Shown: positions 54,790 through 63,870 of the stretch, piece after piece
Position numbering within the stretch: position 1 is the first letter of the stretch
Layout: every line of letters starts with the position of its first letter
Origin: Saprospiraceae bacterium
GTDB taxonomy: Bacteria; Bacteroidota; Bacteroidia; Chitinophagales; Saprospiraceae
Assembly (NCBI GenBank): GCA_016712145.1
Contig: JADJRO010000001.1
Span: forward strand, 2,666,501 to 2,730,500
Length of the DNA: 64,000 nucleotides
Direction: 5' to 3'
The notes under the pieces: generated by a model
Seen by the model: only the letters and a program-made list of their open reading frames with translations
What the model was told of the DNA's origin: nothing
The model's database searches: none
Translations under genes and position numbers: made by a program

Positions 54790-56950
54790 ATGAGAAGATT
54801 ATGTATAGCATTTAATTTTTTAGCAACGATACTTTGTGCACAACAAAAAGGGACATCCCCACTATCAACTACCAACTCCCCCCTATCAACTATCAACCAA
54901 CAACTATCAACTAATACGTATGCTGTCGTCGTTGGTATCTCCGATTATCAGGATAATAACATTTCTGATTTGAGGTTCGCTGACAAAGATGCGGAAGCTT
55001 TTGCGAATTTTTTAAGATCAAGTGCTGGAGGAAGATTAGATGTTGACCATTTAAAAGTACTATTAAATGAAAAAGCAACTGTGGCTCAATTTGCTATTGC
55101 GTTGGATTGGTTAATGGAAGTAGTGAAAGAAAATGATCAAGTTATCATATATTTTTCAGGTCATGGAGATGTAGAAAAAAAGACCATTACCCAACCAGGT
55201 TATCTTTTATGTTGGGATGCACCCTCAAGAGTTTATTTAGCAGGAGGCGCATTAGCCCTTCCTATGTTTCAAGATATTATTACAACGCTTTCTGCACAGA
55301 ATAAAGCCAAAGTAATTGTCATTACTGATGCGTGTCGTTCTGGAAAATTAGCAGGAAGTTCAGTTAGGTGGATCGCAAATAACCGGTGCTAATCTTGCGA
55401 AACAATATTCCAATGAGATCAAAATTTTGTCCTGTCAACCCAATGAATATTCTATCGAAGGGGAACAATGGGGTGGAGGACGTGGAGCATTTAGTTATCA
55501 CTTGATTGATGCGTTATATGGCATGGCCGATAACAATAATGATCTGATTGTAAATCTTCAGGAAGCAGGAAGATATATTGAAGATCATGTGAGTGCTGAG
55601 GTTGCACCAGTGAGTCAGGTGCCGATGGTATTGGGTAATAGAACGGAAGCATTGTCTAAAGTAGATCCAAACTTGCTAGCCTCAATTAAATCAGGAAAAT
55701 CAAGTCAGATGGGCTTTTTATCATCTATTGATACCAGAGGAATGGAGGAAGATGTATTGGCCTTGGTAGATACTTCAGTACGATTGACTTATAAACTATT
55801 TAAACAAGCTATAAAGGATAAGATCTTTTTGGAACCGGCATCAGCATGTGCAGAAATGTATTATAATCAATTAATCAAAGAACCTAAATTAGAACGTTTA
55901 CATTCAACTTTGAGAAGAAATTATGCAGCCGCACTTATGGATGAGGGTCAACAGGCTATCAACGATTTTGTGACAGGGAACGTGAAAGCTTGGGAAAAAA
56001 TGGAAGAAGAAATAGGATTTAGCAATCGAAAGACGGCAGACAAGTTTTACCGAGCAGCAGCACTTTTGGGTGAAAAACATTACCTCTATTCAAAAGTAAA
56101 AGCAAAAGCACTTTATTTTGAAGCATTTACAGTATATCACCTTCCCATATCCTGGGATTCGGCAAACGTGTTGGACATAAGACTGATGAAGCAAGCTATT
56201 TCGTTGGATCCAGATTCACCTATTCTCTGGTATAACCTTGCGTTTTTTGTGACGACTGACAGTCTAGATTTTTATATCGATAGACTCAACGAACTGGTAC
56301 CGAATTGGCCTGTTTGGAATGGCATGATTGGGTGGAGGTTTGAGAAAATTAATCCTGAACGGGCAGTTGGTTTTTATCAAAAAGCTATCACATTGGATTC
56401 TACATACTTAAAAGCATCAAACAGGCTTGCTCTGTTACTTGATACTATTGGACGTCATGAAGAAGCGACCCAGTATAGGGAGAAGATCGTGCGTATTGCA
56501 TTGAGAAAAGTAGAAAAAAATGTAAAATCACTTGCACATGAGGAATGGTTTTCACTTCTCATATCTCTTTACAGATTGAATAGGGGTATTGAAACAGAGA
56601 AGCTTATAGAACAATACATTGCCTTGGATCCCAAAGAGTTATTAACTTATTGGACTTTGGCTGAGATGTATAGCAGACTGAGGCATTACAAAGAAGGGGA
56701 ACAGATATTAAAAAGATACATTTTGTTGGATCCTACCAATTCAAATGTTTACTTGAGTATTGCCTATTTCCAAACAACTCAAAACCATATAGATCAAGCT
56801 TTTGGAACCCTGGAGCTTGCAATGAAAAATGGCTTAAATTATAGTTATTACGACGGTTTACAAACAGACCCCGAGATCGCCCCTCTTAGGGAGCGCACAG
56901 AGCAGTGGGATGCATTGATGAAAAAATATTTTCCCGAAAAAATAAAATAA
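54790..56950 (+). pseudogene. Exported caspase-like/TPR protein D, frameshifted just after the catalytic Cys
   Basis: The first piece (54790-55392) has a signal peptide (CIAFNFLATILCAQQKG), His125 in IIYFSGHGDVEKK and Cys182 in VITDACRSGKLAG. An extra A at about 55366 throws the frame. Without it the sequence reads GSSVGGSQITGANLAKQYSN and joins the second frame, which runs to 56950 with SCQPNEYSIEGEQWGGGRGA, the loop DNNNDLIVNLQE, TPRs and the tail QWDALMKKYFPEK. Repaired, it would be about 719 aa. It begins 8 bp after C, so A-D probably form one transcript. Whether the shift is real needs reads. Confidence 0.85.
54883..54923 (+). repeat. CTATCAA-rich linker repeat, copy in D
   Basis: A 41-bp block beginning CTATCAACTATCAACCAACA is identical to 61402-61442. 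It encodes the linker between the signal peptide and the caspase domain (STINQQLSTNTYA) and contains repeated CTATCAA/ACCAACA words. A related, shorter version lies just upstream (54861-54876) and in B near 50221-50252. Confidence 0.75.
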
Positions 56951-57110
56951 TCCAGTTAAGAATTGCTTATTTATTATACTGCCTATCGAAAATTTGTATA
57001 AATACTCAACAAAAGGAAGCTTCTTCTTTCAGGCCACACTAGCAAATTATTGATTTATCTTGATTCAGATTTCAATGCCTTGATAAAATAAATCTATCCA
57101 TTATTTTTTT

Positions 57111-57839
57111 TTAAAGTCGCTTTATTTTATCCAGTATTTTTTCACGATACGTTTTACTCATAGGAATATTTATTTGATTCAATTGTATAGTTTCATCTTG
57201 TACATTTACAGATTGTATATATTTTGATTGAATGATATAACTTCTATGCGTTCTTATAAAAGCCGATGATGGCAATTTTTCTTCCAATTCTCCTAAAGGG
57301 ATCCTAATGATGTATTTGTGTCCGGAAATAGTATGAATAATAGAATAGCGGTCGTCAGCTTCGATATAAAATATTTCAGTTAAAACTATTTTTACAAGCT
57401 TTTCACGAACTTTGATAAAAAAGCAATCACTTAAAATCAAATCGTTGTCTTGAAAGGAATGATTTTGATTTAGTTCCCCCAACTTTGCTACGGTCAATTC
57501 GATCACCCGTTGCAATTGTAATGGATTAAATGGCTTGATAATAAAACCCGCAGGTCCAATTTGTTGGACTCTGTTAAACGTTTCATCATCTGATAAGGAG
57601 GTAATAAAAATTACCGGTGTTTTTCTAATTTTATTGATATGGGATGCTAATTGGATTCCATCAATTTCTCCAATAATGTGAATATCCAATAAGAGTAAAT
57701 CTGGACTTTTTCGATGAAAAAGATTGATGGCATCAAATGCATTGGTACAAGTTCCTGCAATCTCATAGCTCAAGCTTCCTACCAACCATTCCAATTGGGC
57801 GGCATATAGTGGGTCATCTTCTACAATTAAAATTTTCAT
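57111..57839 (-). CDS. LytTR-family response regulator
   Basis: This 242-aa protein has an N-terminal receiver domain (residues ~1-120) with acidic pocket in KILIVEDDPLYA, the phospho-acceptor Asp52 in LLLLDIHIIGEIDG, Thr/Ser in VIFITSLSDD and Lys in GFIIKPFNP. A C-terminal LytTR DNA-binding domain follows (FYIEADDRYSIIHT, FIRTHRSYIIQSKYI). It binds direct repeats upstream of target genes as other LytTR regulators do (family knowledge). Its start overlaps the histidine kinase stop by 4 bp. The pair lies between caspase paralogues D and E, running towards D. Confidence 0.92.
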   Translation of the reverse strand: MKILIVEDDPLYAAQLEWLVGSLSYEIAGTCTNAFDAINLFHRKSPDLLLLDIHIIGEIDGIQLASHINKIRKTPVIFITSLSDDETFNRVQQIGPAGFIIKPFNPLQLQRVIELTVAKLGELNQNHSFQDNDLILSDCFFIKVREKLVKIVLTEIFYIEADDRYSIIHTISGHKYIIRIPLGELEEKLPSSAFIRTHRSYIIQSKYIQSVNVQDETIQLNQINIPMSKTYREKILDKIKRL

Positions 57840-60208
57840 AAGGCTTGGCTAATAATTTTATAATGAGGAATAAAAACAATTGCATAAACTCCAACATTTT
57901 CGTCAGATTTTAATTCAATCCATCCTTGATTCATCTCAGCAAGTTCTTTGCACAGAATAAGTCCAAGTCCAATACCTTTTTCGCCTTGAGAACCACGTTC
58001 GGTTTGTTTTTTAAAATTGAATACTTGTGATAACTTTTCTGGAGCTATGCCTTTGCCTGAATTAAAAATGGTCAATCGAACCATATCCTCTTTTATTTCG
58101 GATGAAATTTGAATTGTATTTAAAGCATTTATAGACGTAAATTTAACAGCATTCCCAATTAAATTACGTAGGATGGTATCAATTGCATTAGAATCTGCCC
58201 ACACCTTTAAATCATCAGCTACTTTATTTATAATTTGAATTCCTTTGTTTTCTAATGTTTGTTCATACAACATTATATTTTCTCTAACACGAGTATTCAA
58301 AATAACCATTTCTGGAAGATAAGGAATTTCACCTCGATTCATGAGTGCCCATGAAAGTAAATTATCAAGTAACGAGCGAAGGTTCGTTGCACTTTTTGTA
58401 AGCAGCCCGGTGATATTTGCTATTTTTTGAGTATCTCCTTTTGCGAGGTAATCACTTAGCTGAGCACCTATTCCTTGGAAAGAGGCAAGTGGACCCCGCA
58501 AATCGTGTGCTATGATACCAAAGAACTTATCTTTAGTTTGACTTAGCTTGACAAGTTCTTGATTCTTATCATTAAGTTGATTTTTAGTGTTGTGTAGTTT
58601 TTGATAAAAGTAGATGCCAACGAATAGTAAAGTCAGTAATGAAACTCCAAGTGCTATGTAAAGATTGTTTTGTGTACCCAACAATTTATTTGCTTGTTGG
58701 GTACGATTATTTTCCTGTTCAATGTCCCCAATATTTTGTCGAATCCTTTCTTCAGCAAGTCTTTGTTGTAAATCTTGTGAAATCAGGCTATCCTTAAACA
58801 AGCTGTACTGCTCAAAATAAGTTAATGCATTCAAGTAATCGGATTTTTTTAAATAGATTTCTTTTAAAGTAAAAAGTGCTTTTGCTATCGATGATTTAGA
58901 ATGTGACTGTTGACTCAAAGACAGACTTTGCATTGCTGTTTGAAGGGCCTCATCAATCTGATTGTTCTTTAAATAAATGCTGGACAATTCCTGTTGAGCT
59001 TCTGCACTCTCGATAATCATTTGTTTTGATTGATACCATTGTGCAGTTTTAGAAAAATGAGGTATTGCATTTTTTACATTGTTATTTGCCATTTCCAATC
59101 GGCCTAAGGCCAACCATACTTTTGGTAAATGAATGGAGTCTTGGTTGTTAATAAGTTCTTGTTCCAATATTTTCAATTCGTTGCCAGCCTGATTTGTTTT
59201 TTTAAAAATGATAAGTGCCGGAATCATATCTTCCCACACACCAAGTTGATAATATGGATTTTTTACTTTTTTAGAAATGGCCAATGCTTTTTGAAAATTT
59301 ACAAGAGCTTGTTCGGTATCCTTCATAGAAAAAAAAATACGCCCTCTTAATTTATACAATTCGATATCTGCATTAGGGTCATCCAGTACATGATTCAAGG
59401 GTTCTATTTTTCGGGTAAGTTCAAGTGCCTTTGAGAGATTTCCCAGACGTAAATTCCAATCACAAATATTGTGCAGAGATACTACTTCGCGATACTGATC
59501 TCCGTTGAGTTGTGCTAATTTTAATGCATCTTCTTCAAATGCAAGGGCCTTTTGGTTGTCCCCTTTTTTAGCATAAATTAAGGATAAGGTGCTTAAGGCA
59601 AAAGCCTCACCCGTTGGGTTCCTCGCTTCTTGACTTAATTTCAATGCTCGTTCACAAACTGAAATAGCACGATCGAATTCACCGGTATTGCGGAGATTCC
59701 GTCCTAACTTACAAAGCAGATTGGCTAAAGAGACCGGATCATTTATAATGAGTTCTTGAAATTCCAGAGCGTGCACTAAATAAGGTATACTTTCTACATG
59801 CTTTCCTTCAGCAGCAAAGCCATCTGCTAGATGAATATAGGATTCAATTATTAAAGAATTATTTTTAGTTTTTAGAGCTAATTGCAAGGCCTCCTTGCCA
59901 GTATCAAACATGGCTAAGTAGTTATACTGTTTTCGATGCCATTCACATGATAATAGCAAGGCATGGACTTCATTCACAGTGTCCTTTAATTGTCTGGCTA
60001 GATATAATGCTTTAGTTGCTTCAATATGGGCAGAGGGAAGGTCGTCCTTTGACAAAAGTTTAGATAGTTCAAACTGCGCTTTAATTTTTTCAGCACCGGT
60101 CTTCAGTTCCGATATTCGATTTTGTAGGCTGTCCACGCTCACAGATTGGCTATTCAATACTAAGTGCAGGATTAGGTGGAAGAAAACATAGAGAATAACT
60201 TGCCTCAT
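57836..60208 (-). CDS. TPR-containing sensor histidine kinase
   Basis: The product is 790 aa. A signal peptide (MRQVILYVFFHLILHLVLNS) leads a periplasmic array of about eight TPRs (residues ~30-480; GEAFALSTLSLIYAKKGDNQ and similar). One membrane helix lies near residue 515 (YIALGVSLLTLLFVGIYFY). HisKA follows with the phospho-acceptor in FFGIIAHDLRGPLAS (His about 566), then HATPase_c with NLIGNAVKFTS and GKGIAPEKL. The cytoplasmic part would phosphorylate the adjacent LytTR regulator. A periplasmic TPR sensor next to exported TPR proteases is suggestive, but a link is inference. Confidence 0.92.
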   Translation of the reverse strand: MRQVILYVFFHLILHLVLNSQSVSVDSLQNRISELKTGAEKIKAQFELSKLLSKDDLPSAHIEATKALYLARQLKDTVNEVHALLLSCEWHRKQYNYLAMFDTGKEALQLALKTKNNSLIIESYIHLADGFAAEGKHVESIPYLVHALEFQELIINDPVSLANLLCKLGRNLRNTGEFDRAISVCERALKLSQEARNPTGEAFALSTLSLIYAKKGDNQKALAFEEDALKLAQLNGDQYREVVSLHNICDWNLRLGNLSKALELTRKIEPLNHVLDDPNADIELYKLRGRIFFSMKDTEQALVNFQKALAISKKVKNPYYQLGVWEDMIPALIIFKKTNQAGNELKILEQELINNQDSIHLPKVWLALGRLEMANNNVKNAIPHFSKTAQWYQSKQMIIESAEAQQELSSIYLKNNQIDEALQTAMQSLSLSQQSHSKSSIAKALFTLKEIYLKKSDYLNALTYFEQYSLFKDSLISQDLQQRLAEERIRQNIGDIEQENNRTQQANKLLGTQNNLYIALGVSLLTLLFVGIYFYQKLHNTKNQLNDKNQELVKLSQTKDKFFGIIAHDLRGPLASFQGIGAQLSDYLAKGDTQKIANITGLLTKSATNLRSLLDNLLSWALMNRGEIPYLPEMVILNTRVRENIMLYEQTLENKGIQIINKVADDLKVWADSNAIDTILRNLIGNAVKFTSINALNTIQISSEIKEDMVRLTIFNSGKGIAPEKLSQVFNFKKQTERGSQGEKGIGLGLILCKELAEMNQGWIELKSDENVGVYAIVFIPHYKIISQAL

Positions 60209-60225
60209 TTCATGGACTTATCAAG

Positions 60226-60233
60226 ACAAAGAT
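60226..60233 (-). promoter_or_regulatory. Candidate -7 box of the kinase-regulator operon
   Basis: TATCTTTG on the minus strand fits TAnnTTTG and lies 18 bp before the kinase ATG at 60208. A CAAA (TTTG on the minus strand) upstream is spaced too far (29 bp) to be a normal -33. Confidence 0.45.
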
Positions 60234-60387
60234 ACGAATCAATGGAATGAAGAGGCCACTATCAAACATTCACACCTTGATTTATTAATGTTCGCAACCA
60301 AAATGGACGCTTTCACACCCTTTGTATCATCGGAGCTATTTACCATATTTAACTTTATGTTCTTAATTAAAATTAAAACTAAAAAAA

Positions 60388-60999
60388 ATGAAACTAAATT
60401 TATTTTTTATCGCCTTGTGTTCGATAACATCAATTTTACAAGCACAACCGGGGAAAGTTAAAATTATTGTACCAGCTAATACCAATCCGGCGGGTGGAGC
60501 AGCATCTTCAACTTTAGAAACTATTTTCTTTGAAGCCGGAAGTTCTGAATTGCCCTCCACAATACAGTACGACAAGGTAACTTGGACAGGACAATTAATG
60601 AATCAGTCGACTATTCCTCTTACTTTAAGTAATAACGCAGAAGCATCAGGTGCAGCTTATCAGGAATTAACCAGTCCTGAAGGTCAAGTAAGAGGTATTA
60701 TGAGCTTTTTTGATGATATTATATATGTTAAGGAATGTTGTGGTTGGAATGGAACTTGGACACCCAACAAGACAAATGATACATTTGAAGCTAAATGGTG
60801 GCATCCAGAACAACAAGGATTCAGTACAGATATTTTGAATCTGAAGTCCTTTAATACAATGACAGGAGAGGTTGTTTTTGATCGTCCCAGCAATAATGGA
60901 ACCTATTCAGCGATCTATGATCCATTAACAAAGAAACTATTAAACGGCAAAGCTTCCTGGTATCCTCAAGGAGAAGGCTGGTCCGGACAAATTAAATAG
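60388..60999 (+). CDS. Exported protein of unknown function
   Basis: This 203-aa protein has a signal peptide (FFIALCSITSILQAQPGK). The mature part looks all-beta (FFEAGSSELPSTIQYDKVTW, GEVVFDRPSNNGTYSAIYD) with one CC pair in VKECCGWNGTW. It ends with WYPQGEGWSGQIK, and no sorting domain was seen. It is divergent from the kinase operon and lies just before caspase paralogue E, with a strong terminator in between, so it is a separate transcript. I do not recognise the family. Confidence 0.65.
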   Translation: MKLNLFFIALCSITSILQAQPGKVKIIVPANTNPAGGAASSTLETIFFEAGSSELPSTIQYDKVTWTGQLMNQSTIPLTLSNNAEASGAAYQELTSPEGQVRGIMSFFDDIIYVKECCGWNGTWTPNKTNDTFEAKWWHPEQQGFSTDILNLKSFNTMTGEVVFDRPSNNGTYSAIYDPLTKKLLNGKASWYPQGEGWSGQIK

Positions 61000-61040
61000 T
61001 AAATATTATTTTTTTAGGATTCGCACTCATAAAGAGTTGA

Positions 61041-61082
61041 TAAAAAGAGTTTATTGGATTTAGTTTCAATAAACTCTTTTTA
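61041..61082. terminator. Strong rho-independent terminator
   Basis: Perfect arms of 16 bp (61041-61056 starting TAAAAAGAGTTTATTG and its inverted copy at 61067-61082) with a 10-nt loop and a T-tract lie 41 bp after the stop of the exported protein gene. Confidence 0.88.
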
Positions 61083-61323
61083 TTTGGCATAAAACTAATA
61101 TATATCATGCTGGGCATTTTAAGTTTTATGCACAAATTGATGCGGAAATCAAGATTTGACGTTAATTGGTTAGGATACTTTAAAAAAAAATGATTTTTTT
61201 AAAATAAAAATTTAAGATCTTTACTTTAATTTATTTCGATTTAAAGTATTTTTAAAGTTTATATAGACCTTAAATTTACAATCTTTGAGTTTATAACTAC
61301 CAACATTACTTCAAATCGTACAA
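61083..61323 (+). other. AT-rich leader region of caspase paralogue E
   Basis: This spacer between the terminator and paralogue E is very AT-rich, with runs of A and T. It must carry the promoter for E, but no clear TTTG-N20-TAnnTTTG pair is present; ACAATCTTTGAG at about 61279 is the nearest approach to a -7 box. No other feature was seen. Confidence 0.35.
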
Positions 61324-63870
61324 ATGAAACGCCTGATTTTAATTTATTCATTTGCTTATTTAATTGAATCATTATTTGCGCAACAAAAAGGTGTTATTGG
61401 GCTATCAACTATCAACCAACAACTATCAACTAATACGTATGCCGTCGTCGTAGGCATCTCCGATTATCAAGATCCAGGAATTCCTGATCTTCGTTTTGCA
61501 GATAAAGATGCAGAGGCATTTGCCAATTATTTAAGATCCAACGCTGGCGGTAAGCTCGACAGCGACCATTTAAAAGTCCTGATCAACTCCAATGCTACCA
61601 TGGCCCAATTTGCAAATGCACTGGATTGGCTCTGGGAAGTATGTAAAGAAGGCGATCAAGCGATCATTTATTTTTCCGGACATGGTGATGTGGAGAAAAA
61701 AAGTTTGACCCAACCCGGATTTTTATTGTGTTGGGATGCACCTGCGAGGGTGTATATGGCAGGCGGCGCATTTGCATTGCCGATGTTGCAAGAAGTTGTA
61801 TCTACTCTTTCGATACAAAATAAAGCCAAGGTCATAGTGATCACTGACGCTTGTCGTTCAGGAACATTGGCAGGAAGTTCGGTGGGTGGATCACAAGCCA
61901 CGGCTGCCAATCTGGCCAAACAATTTGGCAATGAAATCAAAATCATGTCTTGTCAACCCAATGAATATAGCATTGAAGGCGAACAATGGGGCGGAGGACG
62001 TGGAGCATTTTCTTATCATCTTCTCGATGCACTTTACGGAATGGCAGATAACAACAAAGATTTATGGGTGACCTTACAGGAAGTTGGAAGATATCTTGAG
62101 GACCATGTAACCAATGAAGTGGCTCCTGTCAGTCAGGTGCCCATGATTGTAGGAAATCGCAACGAACGATTGGCTAGCGTAAACGAAAAATTAGCAGCCT
62201 CCATAAAATCCGGCAAAACCAACCAGATGATGTTGTCGGCTATAGAAGCAAGAGGTATTGAAGAGGATGTATTGGCTAAATTGGATACAAACACTAAAGT
62301 TACCTATCAACTTTTCAAAACTGCATTAAAAAATAAAAATTATTTACCTGGTCCGACAGCGTCGGGAGAACCGGATTATGCATGTGCAGAATACTATTAC
62401 AATCAATTAATCAATGAGCCCAAACTGGAGCGTTTGCATGCAACCATGAAGCGAAATTATGCCGCTGCACTGCAAGACGATGCACAACAGGTCATAAACA
62501 TTTGGTTAGCTGCTGACGTCCAGCAATTACAATGTATCGGCAAAAGCATAAATCTCGAACAAATACCTCGCTTATTAGATAGAGCATCTACACTGCTGGG
62601 GGAGGAACATTATATGCATCGATCTTTGCAAGCGCGAAAATTTCTTTTTCAGGGAATCAATTTGTTGCATCATGTAAATCCGGATGAAGACCTTGCAAGA
62701 AAATGCCTGCCTTTATTCGAGAAGTCAATGGAATTAGAACCTCAATCTCCGCTTCCATTGCATCGAATGTGCATGCTCTATATAAATCAACTGCGTAAAG
62801 CTGATTCAGCTTTTATTTGCGCTGAAACAGCACGCAATCTAGCTTCCAATTGGGTTCTTCCTTATTCTGATCTTGCGGGTATTTTCTGCGCTCAAAAAAA
62901 ATTAGAACTTGCAAGAAAAGCTTTGCTTATAGCAGAAAAAATAGATTCAGTACATCCATATGTAATAAATCAGTGGGCTTTGTTGAATAGGTTATTAGGT
63001 AATAAAGAACTGGCATTGACCTTGATGAATAAATACAAGGAATCCGGAGGTCCTGTTTATCCATGTTGGTACAATGATTTAGGAATGATTTATTTAGAGT
63101 CAGGTAAATTCAAAGAAGCAGAAGAAGAATTTCATAAAGCTTTGGCAATGGATTCATCCAATATTTCTGTAATGAATAACCTTGGATCTTTATACAATCA
63201 AACCCGTCGATTTGAAGAAGCAGAGCCCATGTTTAAAAAAATTGTTTCGATTGATCCAACGCAAATCGTAAGTTGGAACAACCTAGGTTCTTTATACAAT
63301 CAAACCCGTCGTTATGTGGAAGCCGAACCGATTTTTAAAAAAACCCTCATGCTTGATTCGTCTCAATACAAAGCATGGAACAATCTGGGTTTTTTATATA
63401 TCCAAACGCAACGTTATGCTGAAGCAGAGCTCACATTACTAAAAGCTATTAAACTGGATTCTACTTATACATTTTCTTGGAACAACTTAGGGGGTTTGTA
63501 TATAATTACCCATCGGTATTCTGAAGCGGAGCCGATTTTCAAAAAAGTCATTTCTCTCGATTCTTTGTTTGCAAATCCTTACAAACATCTTGGTATGGCT
63601 TATTTCAAAACAAATCGTCCCGCCGAGGCACGTAAAAATTTTCTTAAAGCTATTGCGCTTAATCCCAATTACGCAGGAGCCATGCTCGGCATGGCATACA
63701 CCCTTACACCCGAAGGGAAAACAGAAGAAGCCATGAATTGGATTGAAAAAACTATCAACAAAGGAAGCACATGGGATCAGCTTGAAAATGACGAAGACCT
63801 CTTGACGCTGCGCAGTTTGCCAGAGTGGAACGAGTTGATGAAGAAGTATTTTCCGGATAAAGTAAAATAG
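61324..63870 (+). CDS. Exported caspase-like (C14) peptidase with TPRs, paralogue E
   Basis: This 848-aa protein is the longest and best preserved member. It has a signal peptide (ILIYSFAYLIESLFAQQKG), a caspase domain (residues ~37-275) with His120 in IIYFSGHGDVEKK and Cys177 in VITDACRSGTLAG, and the acidic loop DNNKDLWVTLQE (residues 242-253). The family segment MKRNYAAALQDDAQQVIN is followed by 6-7 TPRs in the last ~280 residues. Several TPRs are nearly identical (NNLGSLYNQTRR twice, 102 bp apart), indicating recent internal duplication. The tail is EWNELMKKYFPDK. It stands apart from A-D, beyond the two-component genes. Confidence 0.88.
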   Translation: MKRLILIYSFAYLIESLFAQQKGVIGLSTINQQLSTNTYAVVVGISDYQDPGIPDLRFADKDAEAFANYLRSNAGGKLDSDHLKVLINSNATMAQFANALDWLWEVCKEGDQAIIYFSGHGDVEKKSLTQPGFLLCWDAPARVYMAGGAFALPMLQEVVSTLSIQNKAKVIVITDACRSGTLAGSSVGGSQATAANLAKQFGNEIKIMSCQPNEYSIEGEQWGGGRGAFSYHLLDALYGMADNNKDLWVTLQEVGRYLEDHVTNEVAPVSQVPMIVGNRNERLASVNEKLAASIKSGKTNQMMLSAIEARGIEEDVLAKLDTNTKVTYQLFKTALKNKNYLPGPTASGEPDYACAEYYYNQLINEPKLERLHATMKRNYAAALQDDAQQVINIWLAADVQQLQCIGKSINLEQIPRLLDRASTLLGEEHYMHRSLQARKFLFQGINLLHHVNPDEDLARKCLPLFEKSMELEPQSPLPLHRMCMLYINQLRKADSAFICAETARNLASNWVLPYSDLAGIFCAQKKLELARKALLIAEKIDSVHPYVINQWALLNRLLGNKELALTLMNKYKESGGPVYPCWYNDLGMIYLESGKFKEAEEEFHKALAMDSSNISVMNNLGSLYNQTRRFEEAEPMFKKIVSIDPTQIVSWNNLGSLYNQTRRYVEAEPIFKKTLMLDSSQYKAWNNLGFLYIQTQRYAEAELTLLKAIKLDSTYTFSWNNLGGLYIITHRYSEAEPIFKKVISLDSLFANPYKHLGMAYFKTNRPAEARKNFLKAIALNPNYAGAMLGMAYTLTPEGKTEEAMNWIEKTINKGSTWDQLENDEDLLTLRSLPEWNELMKKYFPDKVK
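61402..61442 (+). repeat. CTATCAA-rich linker repeat, copy in E
   Basis: This is the 41-bp identical partner of 54883-54923, in the same frame and at the same place between signal peptide and caspase domain. The sequence before it is different in the two genes. Confidence 0.75.

Noticed and set aside
55360..55430. Programmed frameshift between the two halves of caspase D
   Set aside because: No slippery sequence, stimulatory hairpin or conserved overlap is visible, and paralogues B, C and E read straight through this region.
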